A stretch of 64,000 bases of DNA from NCBI RefSeq assembly GCF_014195535.1, contig NZ_JACIBY010000003.1, positions 1 to 64,000 of the forward strand, read 5' to 3'. The notes under the pieces were generated by a model that did not search any database, was not told the DNA's origin, and worked only from the letters and a program-made list of their open reading frames with translations. The stretch comes from Runella defluvii. Its GTDB lineage: Bacteria > Bacteroidota > Bacteroidia > Cytophagales > Spirosomataceae. Shown here in pieces: positions 26,854 to 34,585 of the stretch (positions are counted from its first letter, which is position 1; each line of letters begins with the position of its first letter). The position numbers were made by a program, and so were the translations under genes.

Positions 26854-28167
26854 ATGAAAAAATTAACCTTCTTCATCATTGCATTGTTCAATGTCTTTTT
26901 TGCGTCAGGACAGTCAAGCAATTATAGCGAACTCATTGCCAAAAGCGCCGACAAAGTTGAGCAAAAAGTCATTGCTTGGCGACACGATATTCACCAAAAT
27001 CCCGAATTGGGAAACCGAGAGGTTCGTACTGCCGAACTCATTGCCAAGCATTTACAATCACTGGGCATAGAAGTAAAAACAAAAGTGGGTGTTACAGGCG
27101 TGGTAGGTATTTTAAAAGGCGATAAAGCGGGTCCTGTAATTGCATTGAGAGCGGATATGGATGCCCTACCCGTAGAAGAAAAAAACGGGTTGCCCTTTGC
27201 CTCCAAAGTAAAAACCATGTATAACGGAAAAGAAACCAGTGTCATGCACGCCTGCGGACATGACGCTCACGTAGCCATATTGATGGGTGTCGCTGAAGTA
27301 TTGGCCAGCATGAAAAAGGACTTAAAAGGCACCGTCAAATTCATTTTTCAGCCAGCAGAAGAAGGTGCACCAAACGGTGAAGAAGGCGGGGCCTACTTGA
27401 TGGTGAAAGAAGGTGTGCTGGAAAACCCAAAAGTAGAGGCAATTTTTGGCTTGCATATAAACTCCCAATTGGAAGTCGGTAGTCTTTCTTATCGTCCCGC
27501 TGGATTTATGGCAGGAGCTTCTGATTTTAAAATTACGGTAAAAGGCAAACCCAGTCATGGAGCTTATCCATGGCTTTCTGTTGACCCCATTTTGGTAGCT
27601 TCTCAAATCGTGGTCAGTCTTCAACAGATTGTCAGTCGAAACATAAAACTTACCGACAATGCCGCAGTAGTTACGATTGGTGCTATCAATGGGGGAAATA
27701 GGGGGAATATTATTCCAGAACAAGTGGAGATGTTGGGTACAGTTAGAACTTTAAGCAACGAAGACGAGGAGTTGATTTTTAACCGTGTTAGGCAAGTAGC
27801 CGAGAAAACTGCCGAAGCAGCAGGTGCAACAGCAGTGGTGGAACTACCTTATACGATTCGTTATCCTGTTACCTTTAACGATGTAGCACTGACAAAATCT
27901 ATGTTAGCTTCCTTACAAAAATCGGCAGGAGTAGAAAATGTACTTTTGATTCCATCGGTTACGGGCTCAGAGGATTTTTCGTTTTATGCCCAAAAAGTGC
28001 CTGGCTTGTTCTTTCGCTTAGGTGGTATGTCCAAAGGAAAAGACCCCAAAACGGCAGGGCCTCATCATACACCCCAGTTTATGATTGATGATACTGCCTT
28101 TAAATTAGGCGTGATTACTTTTTGCAATTTGGTGTTTGATTATGCAGAGGAGAGTAAGAAACAGTGA
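26854..28167 (+). CDS. exported M20 family amidohydrolase
   Basis: 437-residue zinc-type hydrolase of the M20D group (N-acyl-amino-acid/IAA-amino-acid hydrolases and related carboxypeptidases). A signal peptide (LTFFIIALFNVFFASGQ) exports it to the periplasm. RRDIHQNPELG-like WRHDIHQNPELGNRE, ALRADMDALPV, and the metal site HACGHDAHVA with H132, C134 and H136 are present. The PAEEG glutamates are E169/E170, and GSEDFSFYA holds later ligands. The dimerisation domain starts near GASDFKITVKGKPSHGAYP. It is a single gene. Confidence 0.9.
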   Translation: MKKLTFFIIALFNVFFASGQSSNYSELIAKSADKVEQKVIAWRHDIHQNPELGNREVRTAELIAKHLQSLGIEVKTKVGVTGVVGILKGDKAGPVIALRADMDALPVEEKNGLPFASKVKTMYNGKETSVMHACGHDAHVAILMGVAEVLASMKKDLKGTVKFIFQPAEEGAPNGEEGGAYLMVKEGVLENPKVEAIFGLHINSQLEVGSLSYRPAGFMAGASDFKITVKGKPSHGAYPWLSVDPILVASQIVVSLQQIVSRNIKLTDNAAVVTIGAINGGNRGNIIPEQVEMLGTVRTLSNEDEELIFNRVRQVAEKTAEAAGATAVVELPYTIRYPVTFNDVALTKSMLASLQKSAGVENVLLIPSVTGSEDFSFYAQKVPGLFFRLGGMSKGKDPKTAGPHHTPQFMIDDTAFKLGVITFCNLVFDYAEESKKQ

Positions 28168-28183
28168 AATGCTCCCATGATAT

Positions 28184-28210
28184 TTTTACTATCTTTAATC
28201 TAAAAATCAA
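28184..28210 (+). repeat. 27-nt duplicated leader/promoter segment, copy 1
   Basis: 27 bases starting TTTTACTATCTTTAATC are identical to 29178-29204. Both copies lie 8 bases before an ATG that opens a signal-peptide-like sequence. TATCTTTA resembles the -7 box TAnnTTTG. The two copies bracket the two-gene minus-strand module. Confidence 0.75.
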
Positions 28211-28218
28211 TTTCAAAA

Positions 28219-28314
28219 ATGAAAATCAAACAAACTGCACTTCTAACAGTCTTTGTGCTACACGATGCAACGCATCTTGTACCCGCAAGGCTTGTTCGCG
28301 CGAGGGGTGTTTAA
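28219..28314 (+). pseudogene. truncated 5' end of an exported protein gene
   Basis: An ATG 8 bases after the duplicated leader reads MKIKQTALLTVFVL, a plausible signal-peptide start, then runs into the tail of the minus-strand HTH gene and stops at 28312. It looks like a gene whose body was displaced by the 28226-29109 module. A chance small ORF is possible. Confidence 0.4.
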
Positions 28315-28744
28315 TGCCCGATAAATATTGTCGTAATAATGTGGGATTCATGCCTGCTTCCTTGGCAACTGCGCTCACTTTTACAACGTCAAAAGTTTCA
28401 GGGCGCAAAGGGTTTGAATAAGGTAAAAACGCGTTAGGCATTGGCAACCACTCAGTCGGTATTTTTTCGGTTGAAGGCATGGCCTGAGCTAAAATTTCAT
28501 TTTTGTCGGTTAAATTGACGCGAAACCAAGCATCTAACTCGGGTTGTGCAAAAACGCTGTAAAGGTCAATTTTGCTCAATTTTAAATCTTGTAATCGATT
28601 CACCGATAAGGCAACTGAAATATATTGTGGCGTATCGTCTATGGCAATACACAATTGAAGTCCACCAATTTTATCTTTTGCTACAAACAAATGTGGGTAG
28701 TCGTGCCAAATTAAAGTTTCTTGAACAGTAAGTGAGATTTTCAT
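28226..28744 (-). CDS. putative HTH-containing antitoxin-like protein
   Basis: 172-residue protein. The N-terminal ~100 residues (LTVQETLIWHDYPHLFVAKD, GGLQLCIAIDDTPQYISVAL) are of a kind I cannot name. The C-terminal ~55 residues are a small helix-turn-helix (VSAVAKEAGMNPTLLRQYLS, SREQALRVQDALHRVAQRL) like those in XRE/HigA regulators. Its start overlaps the stop of 28741-29109 by 4 bp (ATGA), so the pair is translationally coupled. The pattern of a small unknown protein followed by an HTH protein suggests a toxin-antitoxin-like or sensor module, which is inference. Confidence 0.6.
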   Translation of the reverse strand: MKISLTVQETLIWHDYPHLFVAKDKIGGLQLCIAIDDTPQYISVALSVNRLQDLKLSKIDLYSVFAQPELDAWFRVNLTDKNEILAQAMPSTEKIPTEWLPMPNAFLPYSNPLRPETFDVVKVSAVAKEAGMNPTLLRQYLSGIKHPSREQALRVQDALHRVAQRLLEVQFV

Positions 28745-29109
28745 ATTTCTAAAATTTTAATGGTTTCTATGTCAAATTCTGTGCTGCGCCACCATGAAAA
28801 ATGATGTAAATTGTTGCCCGTTTGTTGGACTAAACCATCCTTGTCAAGTAAGTCTATTTTAAAAATAGGTTTTAGTCGCATCGCTGGCAATAATCGTTTT
28901 AGTTGTTCAGCCGCATCTTGGTTATCAAAAATTGACAATGATCGTGCAACACATTCAGTGACGTGAAACTTTTTATGCGGGAATCGCCTCCGATGCGACC
29001 AAAAGTCACTGTCATCGGGTGGAATACTGCCCAAACGAAAGTAAGTGGCTTTTGGCGTACTTGCTTCTTCAGGCGGACAATTAGGCGGAAGTTGTTCGTA
29101 CCAATTCAT
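28741..29109 (-). CDS. hypothetical protein, first gene of a two-gene module
   Basis: 122 residues, soluble, no recognised family. It begins MNWYEQLPPNCPPEEAS and has many His/Arg/Trp residues (DDSDFWSHRRRFPHKKFHVT), then SLSIFDNQDAAEQLKRLLPA and FKIDLLDKDGLVQQTGN. Histidine-rich composition and the coupled HTH partner would suit a toxin or a ligand-binding effector, but nothing visible proves this. The module is enclosed by a duplicated 27-nt leader. Confidence 0.6.
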   Translation of the reverse strand: MNWYEQLPPNCPPEEASTPKATYFRLGSIPPDDSDFWSHRRRFPHKKFHVTECVARSLSIFDNQDAAEQLKRLLPAMRLKPIFKIDLLDKDGLVQQTGNNLHHFSWWRSTEFDIETIKILEI

Positions 29110-29177
29110 TTCGCAAAGGTACTATTTTTGTTACTTTTTTGTAGTAAAAATAATACTTACTGAGACTTAAAATTATC

Positions 29178-29204
29178 TTTTACTATCTTTAATCTAAAAA
29201 TCAA
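29178..29204 (+). promoter_or_regulatory. 27-nt duplicated leader/promoter segment, copy 2
   Basis: Identical to 28184-28210. Here it precedes the intact NTF2-like gene at 29213 by 8 bases, so this copy probably drives transcription and includes the untranslated leader. Confidence 0.6.
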
Positions 29205-29212
29205 CCCTGACA

Positions 29213-29728
29213 ATGAACAAAAATATCCTTTTGCTGACAACCCTGCTTTTAACTTTCCTGACAGTCACCAAAACGATTGCCCAATCGACAGCAGACCAGC
29301 TTCGCATATCAGAAATAGACAAGAGCTATTGGACAGAAATATCCCGAACGGTGAAAGAAGGTGATTTTGAAGGCTACAAAGCCACTTGCCACGAAAATGC
29401 CGTCTTGGTAACGACCTCGGGTAAAAATAAGCAGTCTTATCCGATGACTAAGGCATTGGCTGGCTGGAAACAGGGTTTTCTCAATACCAAACAAGGAAAG
29501 CAGCTGGATAATGTGCAGTTTCGCTTTTCCCAACGAATAGGTGACGCAACCACCGCGCACGAAACGGGCATTTTTTATTTCACTTCCCATGATAGCACGG
29601 GTAAGCTCATTTCGGAGGGCTACACGCATTTGGAAGCCTTACTGGTAAAGCGCGATGGCAAGTGGCTATGTTTGATGGAATACCAAAAAGCCAAAGCTTC
29701 CAAGGAAGAGTGGGAGGCGTTGAAGTGA
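29213..29728 (+). CDS. exported NTF2-like (DUF4440/SnoaL-type) protein
   Basis: 171 residues with a signal peptide (NILLLTTLLLTFLTVTKTIAQ). The mature part looks like an NTF2-like cone fold: ISEIDKSYWTEISRTVKEGD with FEGYKATCHENAVLVTTSGK, a middle strand HETGIFYFTSHD, and a final LLVKRDGKWLCLMEYQKA. Such proteins bind small ligands or act as isomerase-like enzymes; no catalytic set can be assigned. The following TPR gene starts 23 bp later, so they probably form an operon. Confidence 0.72.
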   Translation: MNKNILLLTTLLLTFLTVTKTIAQSTADQLRISEIDKSYWTEISRTVKEGDFEGYKATCHENAVLVTTSGKNKQSYPMTKALAGWKQGFLNTKQGKQLDNVQFRFSQRIGDATTAHETGIFYFTSHDSTGKLISEGYTHLEALLVKRDGKWLCLMEYQKAKASKEEWEALK

Positions 29729-29751
29729 TTACCCTTTTAACAAAACTCAAA

Positions 29752-31470
29752 ATGAAAAAACTGTTTCTTCTCATCTTTGTCGTTGGCGGTGTCCTCGCCG
29801 CTCATACAAACGCCTACGCCCAGCACGACCACCACGTGGACGACACGAAAAACAGCCACAATCACCTCGCCCATATCCAAGCCTCACGAACGCAAAATTT
29901 CTATATCCACAACCTGCCGTCGCCCAAATTGATGACGGGAATTGGACAATCAAAAATGAAGATTGAAACCAAATCCGACAAAACGCAGGCGTATTTTAAT
30001 CAAGGGCTGAATCTACTGCACGATTTTTGGGATTTTGAAGCCTACCGAGCTTTCAAAGAGGCCATTCGACACGATTCTACGGCGATAATGCCCTATTGGG
30101 GGCTGCTACAAGCCCCTGGTCCCGAAGAGGATAGCGTACTGACAAGCCAGAAAAAAATGGCGTTGAAACAGTTAAGAAAATTACTTAAAACTGCCAACGA
30201 ACACGAAAAACTATATGCCGAATTAGCACTTTTGGCCGATTCACTCAAAGAAAAAGCCTATCCAGAAATAGCCAGAAAGTATGAATTGATTATCCACAAA
30301 TTCCCTGATGATATTGATGCCAAGTTGTTTTTGGCCTTGATGCAAATGAGTGGCTTTGATACCGACATGAAGCCCAGAGAAGGACAAATGTACAGCGAGT
30401 TTTTGCTTAAAGATGTACAACGCATCGAACCCAACAACCATGCTTTTCATCATTATTGGATTCACATTATGGAGCATTGCTGCCCCGAACGGGCCTTGGC
30501 AAGTGCCGATATGTTGACTTCGCTTGCCCCGACATCAGGCCATATCGTCCACATGCCAGGGCATATTTACAACCGCGTGGGCGATTACAAAAAAGCCCAC
30601 GATTCGTTTGTGGCAGCCGTAAAAGTGGATTCGGCTTACATGAAAAACGAAGGGGTTCAGGAAGTAGATAACTGGAATTACATTCACAATATCAATTACT
30701 TAATCAATAATTGCGTGCATGACGGACGGCACAAGGAAGCGTTGTGGTATGCCGAAAAATTGAAAAATATGCCCACCACCAAAGACCGTAAAAAGATATA
30801 CGACGGTACATTTTTCAACCAAGGCATTTTAGCGCCTGCCAAAATGGAAATGGCGTTTGGGCATTGGGACAAAGCCGCCGCCCAGTTGGAATTGATACAA
30901 GACAAAGACTCGGTTTACGGCCTGTCGAACATGGATTTTAAAAGTGGCTTGTTGTTTTTTGTAAAAGGTATGGATGCCGTTGCTAAAAATAAACTGGACG
31001 AAGCTATAACCTATTCAAACAGCCTCGATGCCTTTCTTTGGCGTAACGAAAAACAGACAGGCAAAGACAGCACCATGCAAAAATGGCTACAAAATATGCT
31101 CAATACGGCCAGTTTGGAACTTCAAGGCTGTATAAAAAGCGAACAAGGTAAACAGGAAGAAGCCCTGAAAATCTTGGAACAAGCCCACAAAAACGAAACA
31201 GAATTGGGCTATGGTGAGCCGCCTCTATACGCCCGTCCTGTGACAATGAGTATGGCAAAAGCATACGAAAAGGAAGGGAAATCAGAAAAAGCCATTGAAA
31301 AATACCATGATTTGCTCAAAAGATTTCCCCAGAGTGCGTATGTCTTGCATGCTTTGGCGATGGTCTATGCTCAAAAAGGAGACGCAGAAAAGTCCAAAGA
31401 GTTTGAACGTAAACTAAAAGAAGCGACCCTATATGCCGACAAAGGAATATATGCGCTGAAAAAGAAGTAG
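29752..31470 (+). CDS. exported tetratricopeptide-repeat protein with His-rich N-terminus
   Basis: 572 residues. A signal peptide (LFLLIFVVGGVLAAHTNAYAQ) precedes a His/Asp-rich segment (HDHHVDDTKNSHNH), which may bind metal. The rest is helical repeats: YFNQGLNLLHDFWDFEAYRAF, AIMPYWGLLQAPGPEED, HIVHMPGHIYNRVGDYKKAHDSF and C-terminal TPRs (YEKEGKSEKAIEKYHDLLKR). HHYWIHIMEHC is a conserved-looking stretch of unknown role. The ATG at 29752 is chosen for the signal peptide; the frame extends 90 bases into the previous gene. Confidence 0.82.
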   Translation: MKKLFLLIFVVGGVLAAHTNAYAQHDHHVDDTKNSHNHLAHIQASRTQNFYIHNLPSPKLMTGIGQSKMKIETKSDKTQAYFNQGLNLLHDFWDFEAYRAFKEAIRHDSTAIMPYWGLLQAPGPEEDSVLTSQKKMALKQLRKLLKTANEHEKLYAELALLADSLKEKAYPEIARKYELIIHKFPDDIDAKLFLALMQMSGFDTDMKPREGQMYSEFLLKDVQRIEPNNHAFHHYWIHIMEHCCPERALASADMLTSLAPTSGHIVHMPGHIYNRVGDYKKAHDSFVAAVKVDSAYMKNEGVQEVDNWNYIHNINYLINNCVHDGRHKEALWYAEKLKNMPTTKDRKKIYDGTFFNQGILAPAKMEMAFGHWDKAAAQLELIQDKDSVYGLSNMDFKSGLLFFVKGMDAVAKNKLDEAITYSNSLDAFLWRNEKQTGKDSTMQKWLQNMLNTASLELQGCIKSEQGKQEEALKILEQAHKNETELGYGEPPLYARPVTMSMAKAYEKEGKSEKAIEKYHDLLKRFPQSAYVLHALAMVYAQKGDAEKSKEFERKLKEATLYADKGIYALKKK

Positions 31471-31508
31471 TTTTGGCTATTCGTGTTGCTGTAGTGGGGG
31501 GGCTGTTG

Positions 31509-32093
31509 TTAGTTTTTACCCGTCATTTGTCGCTTTCGCAACTTGCTCAAAAACTCGGGTGTAATTCCCAAATACGACGCAATGTACTGCTGTGGCACGC
31601 GGTTGGGTAGGGTTGGGTAGCGTTTCAAAAATTCCTCTAATTGTTCCATGGCCGAATAAGATACCGTGCGGAGCAATCGGGCTTGAATAACGGCCAAGTG
31701 GCGTTGAATCATCAGGCGAAACATACGTTCTAGTTTAGGGACGCGCTGGAGCAATTCGTCTTTAGATTCCCGAGAAAGTACCAACAACTCGCAGTCTTCG
31801 AGCGCCTCAATCGTCATTTGGCTGGGGGTTTGGTACTCAAAACTGCTAATATCGCTCACCCACCAATCTTCAACGGCAAACTCCAAGGTGAGTTCGGTGC
31901 CGTCTTTGTCAGTAAAATATTCTCGAATACACCCTTTAATGACATAGGCTTCAAAATGGCAGACATCGCCTGCTTGCAGTAGCACCGTTTTTTTGGGATA
32001 AGTTTTCCATTTCAAACAGTCGGCGACCACTTGGGCTTCTTCTTCCGTAAGCTGAACAAAGCGGGAAATATATTGATGAAGTTGTGAGTGCAT
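31509..32093 (-). CDS. Crp/Fnr family transcriptional regulator
   Basis: 194-residue regulator: an N-terminal cyclic-nucleotide-binding-like barrel (KTVLLQAGDVCHFEAYVIKGCIREYF, ELTLEFAVEDWW), a long dimer helix, and a short C-terminal helix-turn-helix (VPQQYIASYLGITPEFLSKLRK). The degenerate effector pocket is typical of Bacteroidota Crp/Fnr proteins of this length. It is divergent from the aldo/keto reductase gene 100 bp away, which may be its target. Confidence 0.87.
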   Translation of the reverse strand: MHSQLHQYISRFVQLTEEEAQVVADCLKWKTYPKKTVLLQAGDVCHFEAYVIKGCIREYFTDKDGTELTLEFAVEDWWVSDISSFEYQTPSQMTIEALEDCELLVLSRESKDELLQRVPKLERMFRLMIQRHLAVIQARLLRTVSYSAMEQLEEFLKRYPTLPNRVPQQYIASYLGITPEFLSKLRKRQMTGKN

Positions 32094-32193
32094 TTTTTCT
32101 TTAAAGAATTTCTTGTTCTAGTTCAATTTTTATTTGATTGATAAACCCGACTTTTGCGCATCGTTTTTAAAATCAACGCAAAAATAACACACT

Positions 32194-33189
32194 ATGGCTT
32201 TTTTACCTTCTCCGCAGCGTTACGACGCCATGGAATACCGCCGATGCGGCAAAAGTGGCATCAAACTTCCTGCCCTTTCGTTGGGCTTGTGGCACAATTT
32301 CGGTGGAATCGACCAGTTCGAAAATGCCCGAAACATAATCACACTAGCGTTTGATAAAGGCATTACCCATTTTGATTTGGCCAACAATTATGGCCCGCCT
32401 GCGGGATCAGCAGAGGAAACGTTCGGTCGAGTTTTGAAAAAAGACCTGATGCCTTACCGCGACGAAATGATTATTACCACCAAAGCAGGCTATTATATGT
32501 GGCAAGGCCCGTACGGCGAATGGGGTTCTAAAAAATACTTGGTATCGAGCCTCGACCAAAGCCTGAAGCGCATGGGCTTGGACTACGTGGATATTTTTTA
32601 TCACCACCGCCCCGACCCCGAAACACCTTTGGAAGAAACCATGGCAGCCTTGGATTTGATTGTTCGTCAGGGGAAGGCGCTTTACGTGGGTATCTCAAAT
32701 TACAACGCCGCCGAAACCGAAAGGGCTGTAAAGATGTTACGTGAAATGGGTACACCTTGCTTGGTGCACCAACCGAAATATTCGATGTTTGAACGTTGGG
32801 TGGAAGGTGGCCTCCTCGATGTATTGGAACAAAACGGCGCGGGTTGCGTTGCGTTTTCGCCCTTGGCTCAAGGATTGTTGTCCAATAAGTACTTGAAGGG
32901 CATTCCGTCTGACTCAAGAGCGGCTTCGGGACGTGGAAATGGAGCGTTGGAAAGTGGCCGTATCACGGAAGATAAACTTAATCAGGTGCTTCAATTGAAC
33001 GAAATTGCCCAACAAAGAGGCCAAAACTTAGCCCAAATGGCGTTGGCATGGATACTAAAAGACCCGCGCATTACTTCGGTAATTTTGGGCGTTAGTAAAC
33101 CCGAACAGCTCACAGATTCGTTGAAATGCCTTGAGAATAAGGAGTTTTCGGCGGAGGAGTTGCAGAAGATTAATCAAATTTTAGGCTAA
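32194..33189 (+). CDS. aldo/keto reductase (YghZ/Gpr-like)
   Basis: 331-residue NADPH-dependent reductase of the AKR fold. The N-terminus YRRCGKSGIKLPALSLGLWHNFG is that of the YghZ/L-glyceraldehyde-3-phosphate reductase group. The catalytic tetrad is visible as D and Y in FDLANNYGPPAGSAEE, K in TTKAGYYMW and H in IFYHHRPDPETP. Cofactor contacts are in FSPLAQGLLSNKYL and VILGVSKPEQL. A Crp-type regulator is divergent upstream. Confidence 0.9.
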   Translation: MAFLPSPQRYDAMEYRRCGKSGIKLPALSLGLWHNFGGIDQFENARNIITLAFDKGITHFDLANNYGPPAGSAEETFGRVLKKDLMPYRDEMIITTKAGYYMWQGPYGEWGSKKYLVSSLDQSLKRMGLDYVDIFYHHRPDPETPLEETMAALDLIVRQGKALYVGISNYNAAETERAVKMLREMGTPCLVHQPKYSMFERWVEGGLLDVLEQNGAGCVAFSPLAQGLLSNKYLKGIPSDSRAASGRGNGALESGRITEDKLNQVLQLNEIAQQRGQNLAQMALAWILKDPRITSVILGVSKPEQLTDSLKCLENKEFSAEELQKINQILG

Positions 33190-33198
33190 TATTTAATG

Positions 33199-33268
33199 GA
33201 ACACAGATTGAACGGATAAAACGGATTTTTATCAGTAGTTATCTGTTCAATCCGTTAAATCAGTGTTC
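33199..33268. repeat. palindromic intergenic repeat (AACACTGATTTAACGGATT type)
   Basis: GAACACAGATTGAACGGAT at the left and ATCCGTTAAATCAGTGTTC at the right are near-perfect reverse complements. This word family is frequent between genes in Bacteroidota. It fills the gap between the reductase and the sugar dehydrogenase gene. Confidence 0.7.
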
Positions 33269-33307
33269 TAATTTTAACTTATTAAACAAAAGAAAAACAA
33301 CTTACAA

Positions 33308-34498
33308 ATGAAAAAAACAGCACTTTTTTCAATGGTATTTGGCACATTGGCGTACGCTTCGTGGGGTCAAACTGAACCAGTTGAAACAAAAGCTCCCAAT
33401 TCTACCTACAAATCGGCCTTTGCTGGACAAACCCGAATTGGTGGCGTAAAAACCCAAACACCGTATGAGTTCAAGGTACTTTCGGAAGGCTTGACGTTTC
33501 CTTGGGGCGTAAAAAGCTTGCCAGACGGACGTTTGATTATCACCGAAAAAGCGGGGAATTTACGTATTGCCAAAGCCAACGGCGAATTGAGCAAGCCGAT
33601 TACGGGACTTCCTGCCGTAAATACCAGTGGTCAGGGTGGACTTTTGGGAATTACCATCGACCCTAATTTTGACAAAAACCGAATGATCTATTGGACGTTC
33701 GCCGAAAATTTTGACGGTGGCACGCTTACTTCGGTAGCGAAAGGAAAACTTTCAGCCGATGAGACAAAAATTGAAGGGGCAACGGTCATTTACCGTGCCA
33801 CGCCTGCCCACAAGGGAAATCTTCACTACGGAGGCCGTATTTTGTTTGATAAAAAAGGCGATTTGTTTGTGAGTACAGGCGAGCGCTCCGACATGGTAAC
33901 CCGCCCTCAAGCGCAACAATTGAACTCTAGTTTAGGAAAAATTGTCCACATTACTACCGACGGAAAACCCGTTGCCAATGGCCCATTCGCCAGCACGTCG
34001 GGAGCCAAACCAGAGTTGTATTCGTACGGACACCGCAACGTGCAAGGGCTTACATTTAACCCTGTTTCGGGCGATTTGTGGTCAAATGAGTTTGGCCCAA
34101 GGGGCGGCGACGAAATCAACCGTGTGCAGTCGGGTAAGAACTACGGTTGGCCTGTGATTACTTACGGAATCGAATACAGTGGGAAGCAGATTGGAGAGGT
34201 GATTCAGCAAAAAGAAGGGATGGAGCAACCTGTTTATTATTGGGACCCATCGGTTTCGCCAAGCGGAATGACGTTTTACAGCGGTGACATGATGCCTGAG
34301 TGGAAAAATAACCTATTTGTGGGTTGTTTGAGCGGGATGCACATTGCGCGTTTGGTGATTGAAAACAACAAAGTGGTTGGAGAGGAGCGTCTTCTTTCGC
34401 AAGAATACCAACGTTTCCGTGACGTAACACAAGGCAAAGACGGGGCTATCTACGCCGTGACTGACCAAGGGCGTTTGTATCGTATTTCTAAGAAATAA
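33308..34498 (+). CDS. PQQ-dependent sugar dehydrogenase, paralogue 2
   Basis: 396-residue paralogue of the protein at 17209-18459, with the same order of GSDH motifs: FPWGVKSLPDGRLIITEKAG, GQGGLLGITIDPNF, LHYGGRILFDKKGDLFVSTG, GHRNVQG, NEFGPRGGDEINRV, NYGWPVITYGIEY. Unlike paralogue 1 it has a normal cleaved signal peptide (MKKTALFSMVFGTLAYASWGQ) with no lipobox, so it should be soluble in the periplasm. Both share the start of the mature region (GQTRxGGVKTxTPY). Closed by an AT-rich hairpin. Confidence 0.87.
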   Translation: MKKTALFSMVFGTLAYASWGQTEPVETKAPNSTYKSAFAGQTRIGGVKTQTPYEFKVLSEGLTFPWGVKSLPDGRLIITEKAGNLRIAKANGELSKPITGLPAVNTSGQGGLLGITIDPNFDKNRMIYWTFAENFDGGTLTSVAKGKLSADETKIEGATVIYRATPAHKGNLHYGGRILFDKKGDLFVSTGERSDMVTRPQAQQLNSSLGKIVHITTDGKPVANGPFASTSGAKPELYSYGHRNVQGLTFNPVSGDLWSNEFGPRGGDEINRVQSGKNYGWPVITYGIEYSGKQIGEVIQQKEGMEQPVYYWDPSVSPSGMTFYSGDMMPEWKNNLFVGCLSGMHIARLVIENNKVVGEERLLSQEYQRFRDVTQGKDGAIYAVTDQGRLYRISKK

Positions 34499-34516
34499 TT
34501 TCTTGCCTTTTTGTGC

Positions 34517-34572
34517 AACCATATAAGACCATATAAGTTTTTCTTATAATCCCTTATATGTCTTATATGGTT
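34517..34572. terminator. AT-rich inverted repeat between convergent genes (copy 1)
   Basis: AACCATATAAGACCATATAAG (34517-34537) pairs with 34553-34572 except for one extra base. It sits between the + sugar dehydrogenase and the end of the minus-strand OmpA operon, so it can serve both. A related longer element lies at 45722-45800. Confidence 0.65.
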
Positions 34573-34585
34573 ATTTTTTGTGAAG

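Noticed and set aside
28226-29109. Insertion sequence or transposase as cause of the duplicated leader
   Set aside because: Neither protein has transposase motifs, and no terminal inverted repeats were seen; the duplication is 27 nt, far longer than usual target-site duplications.
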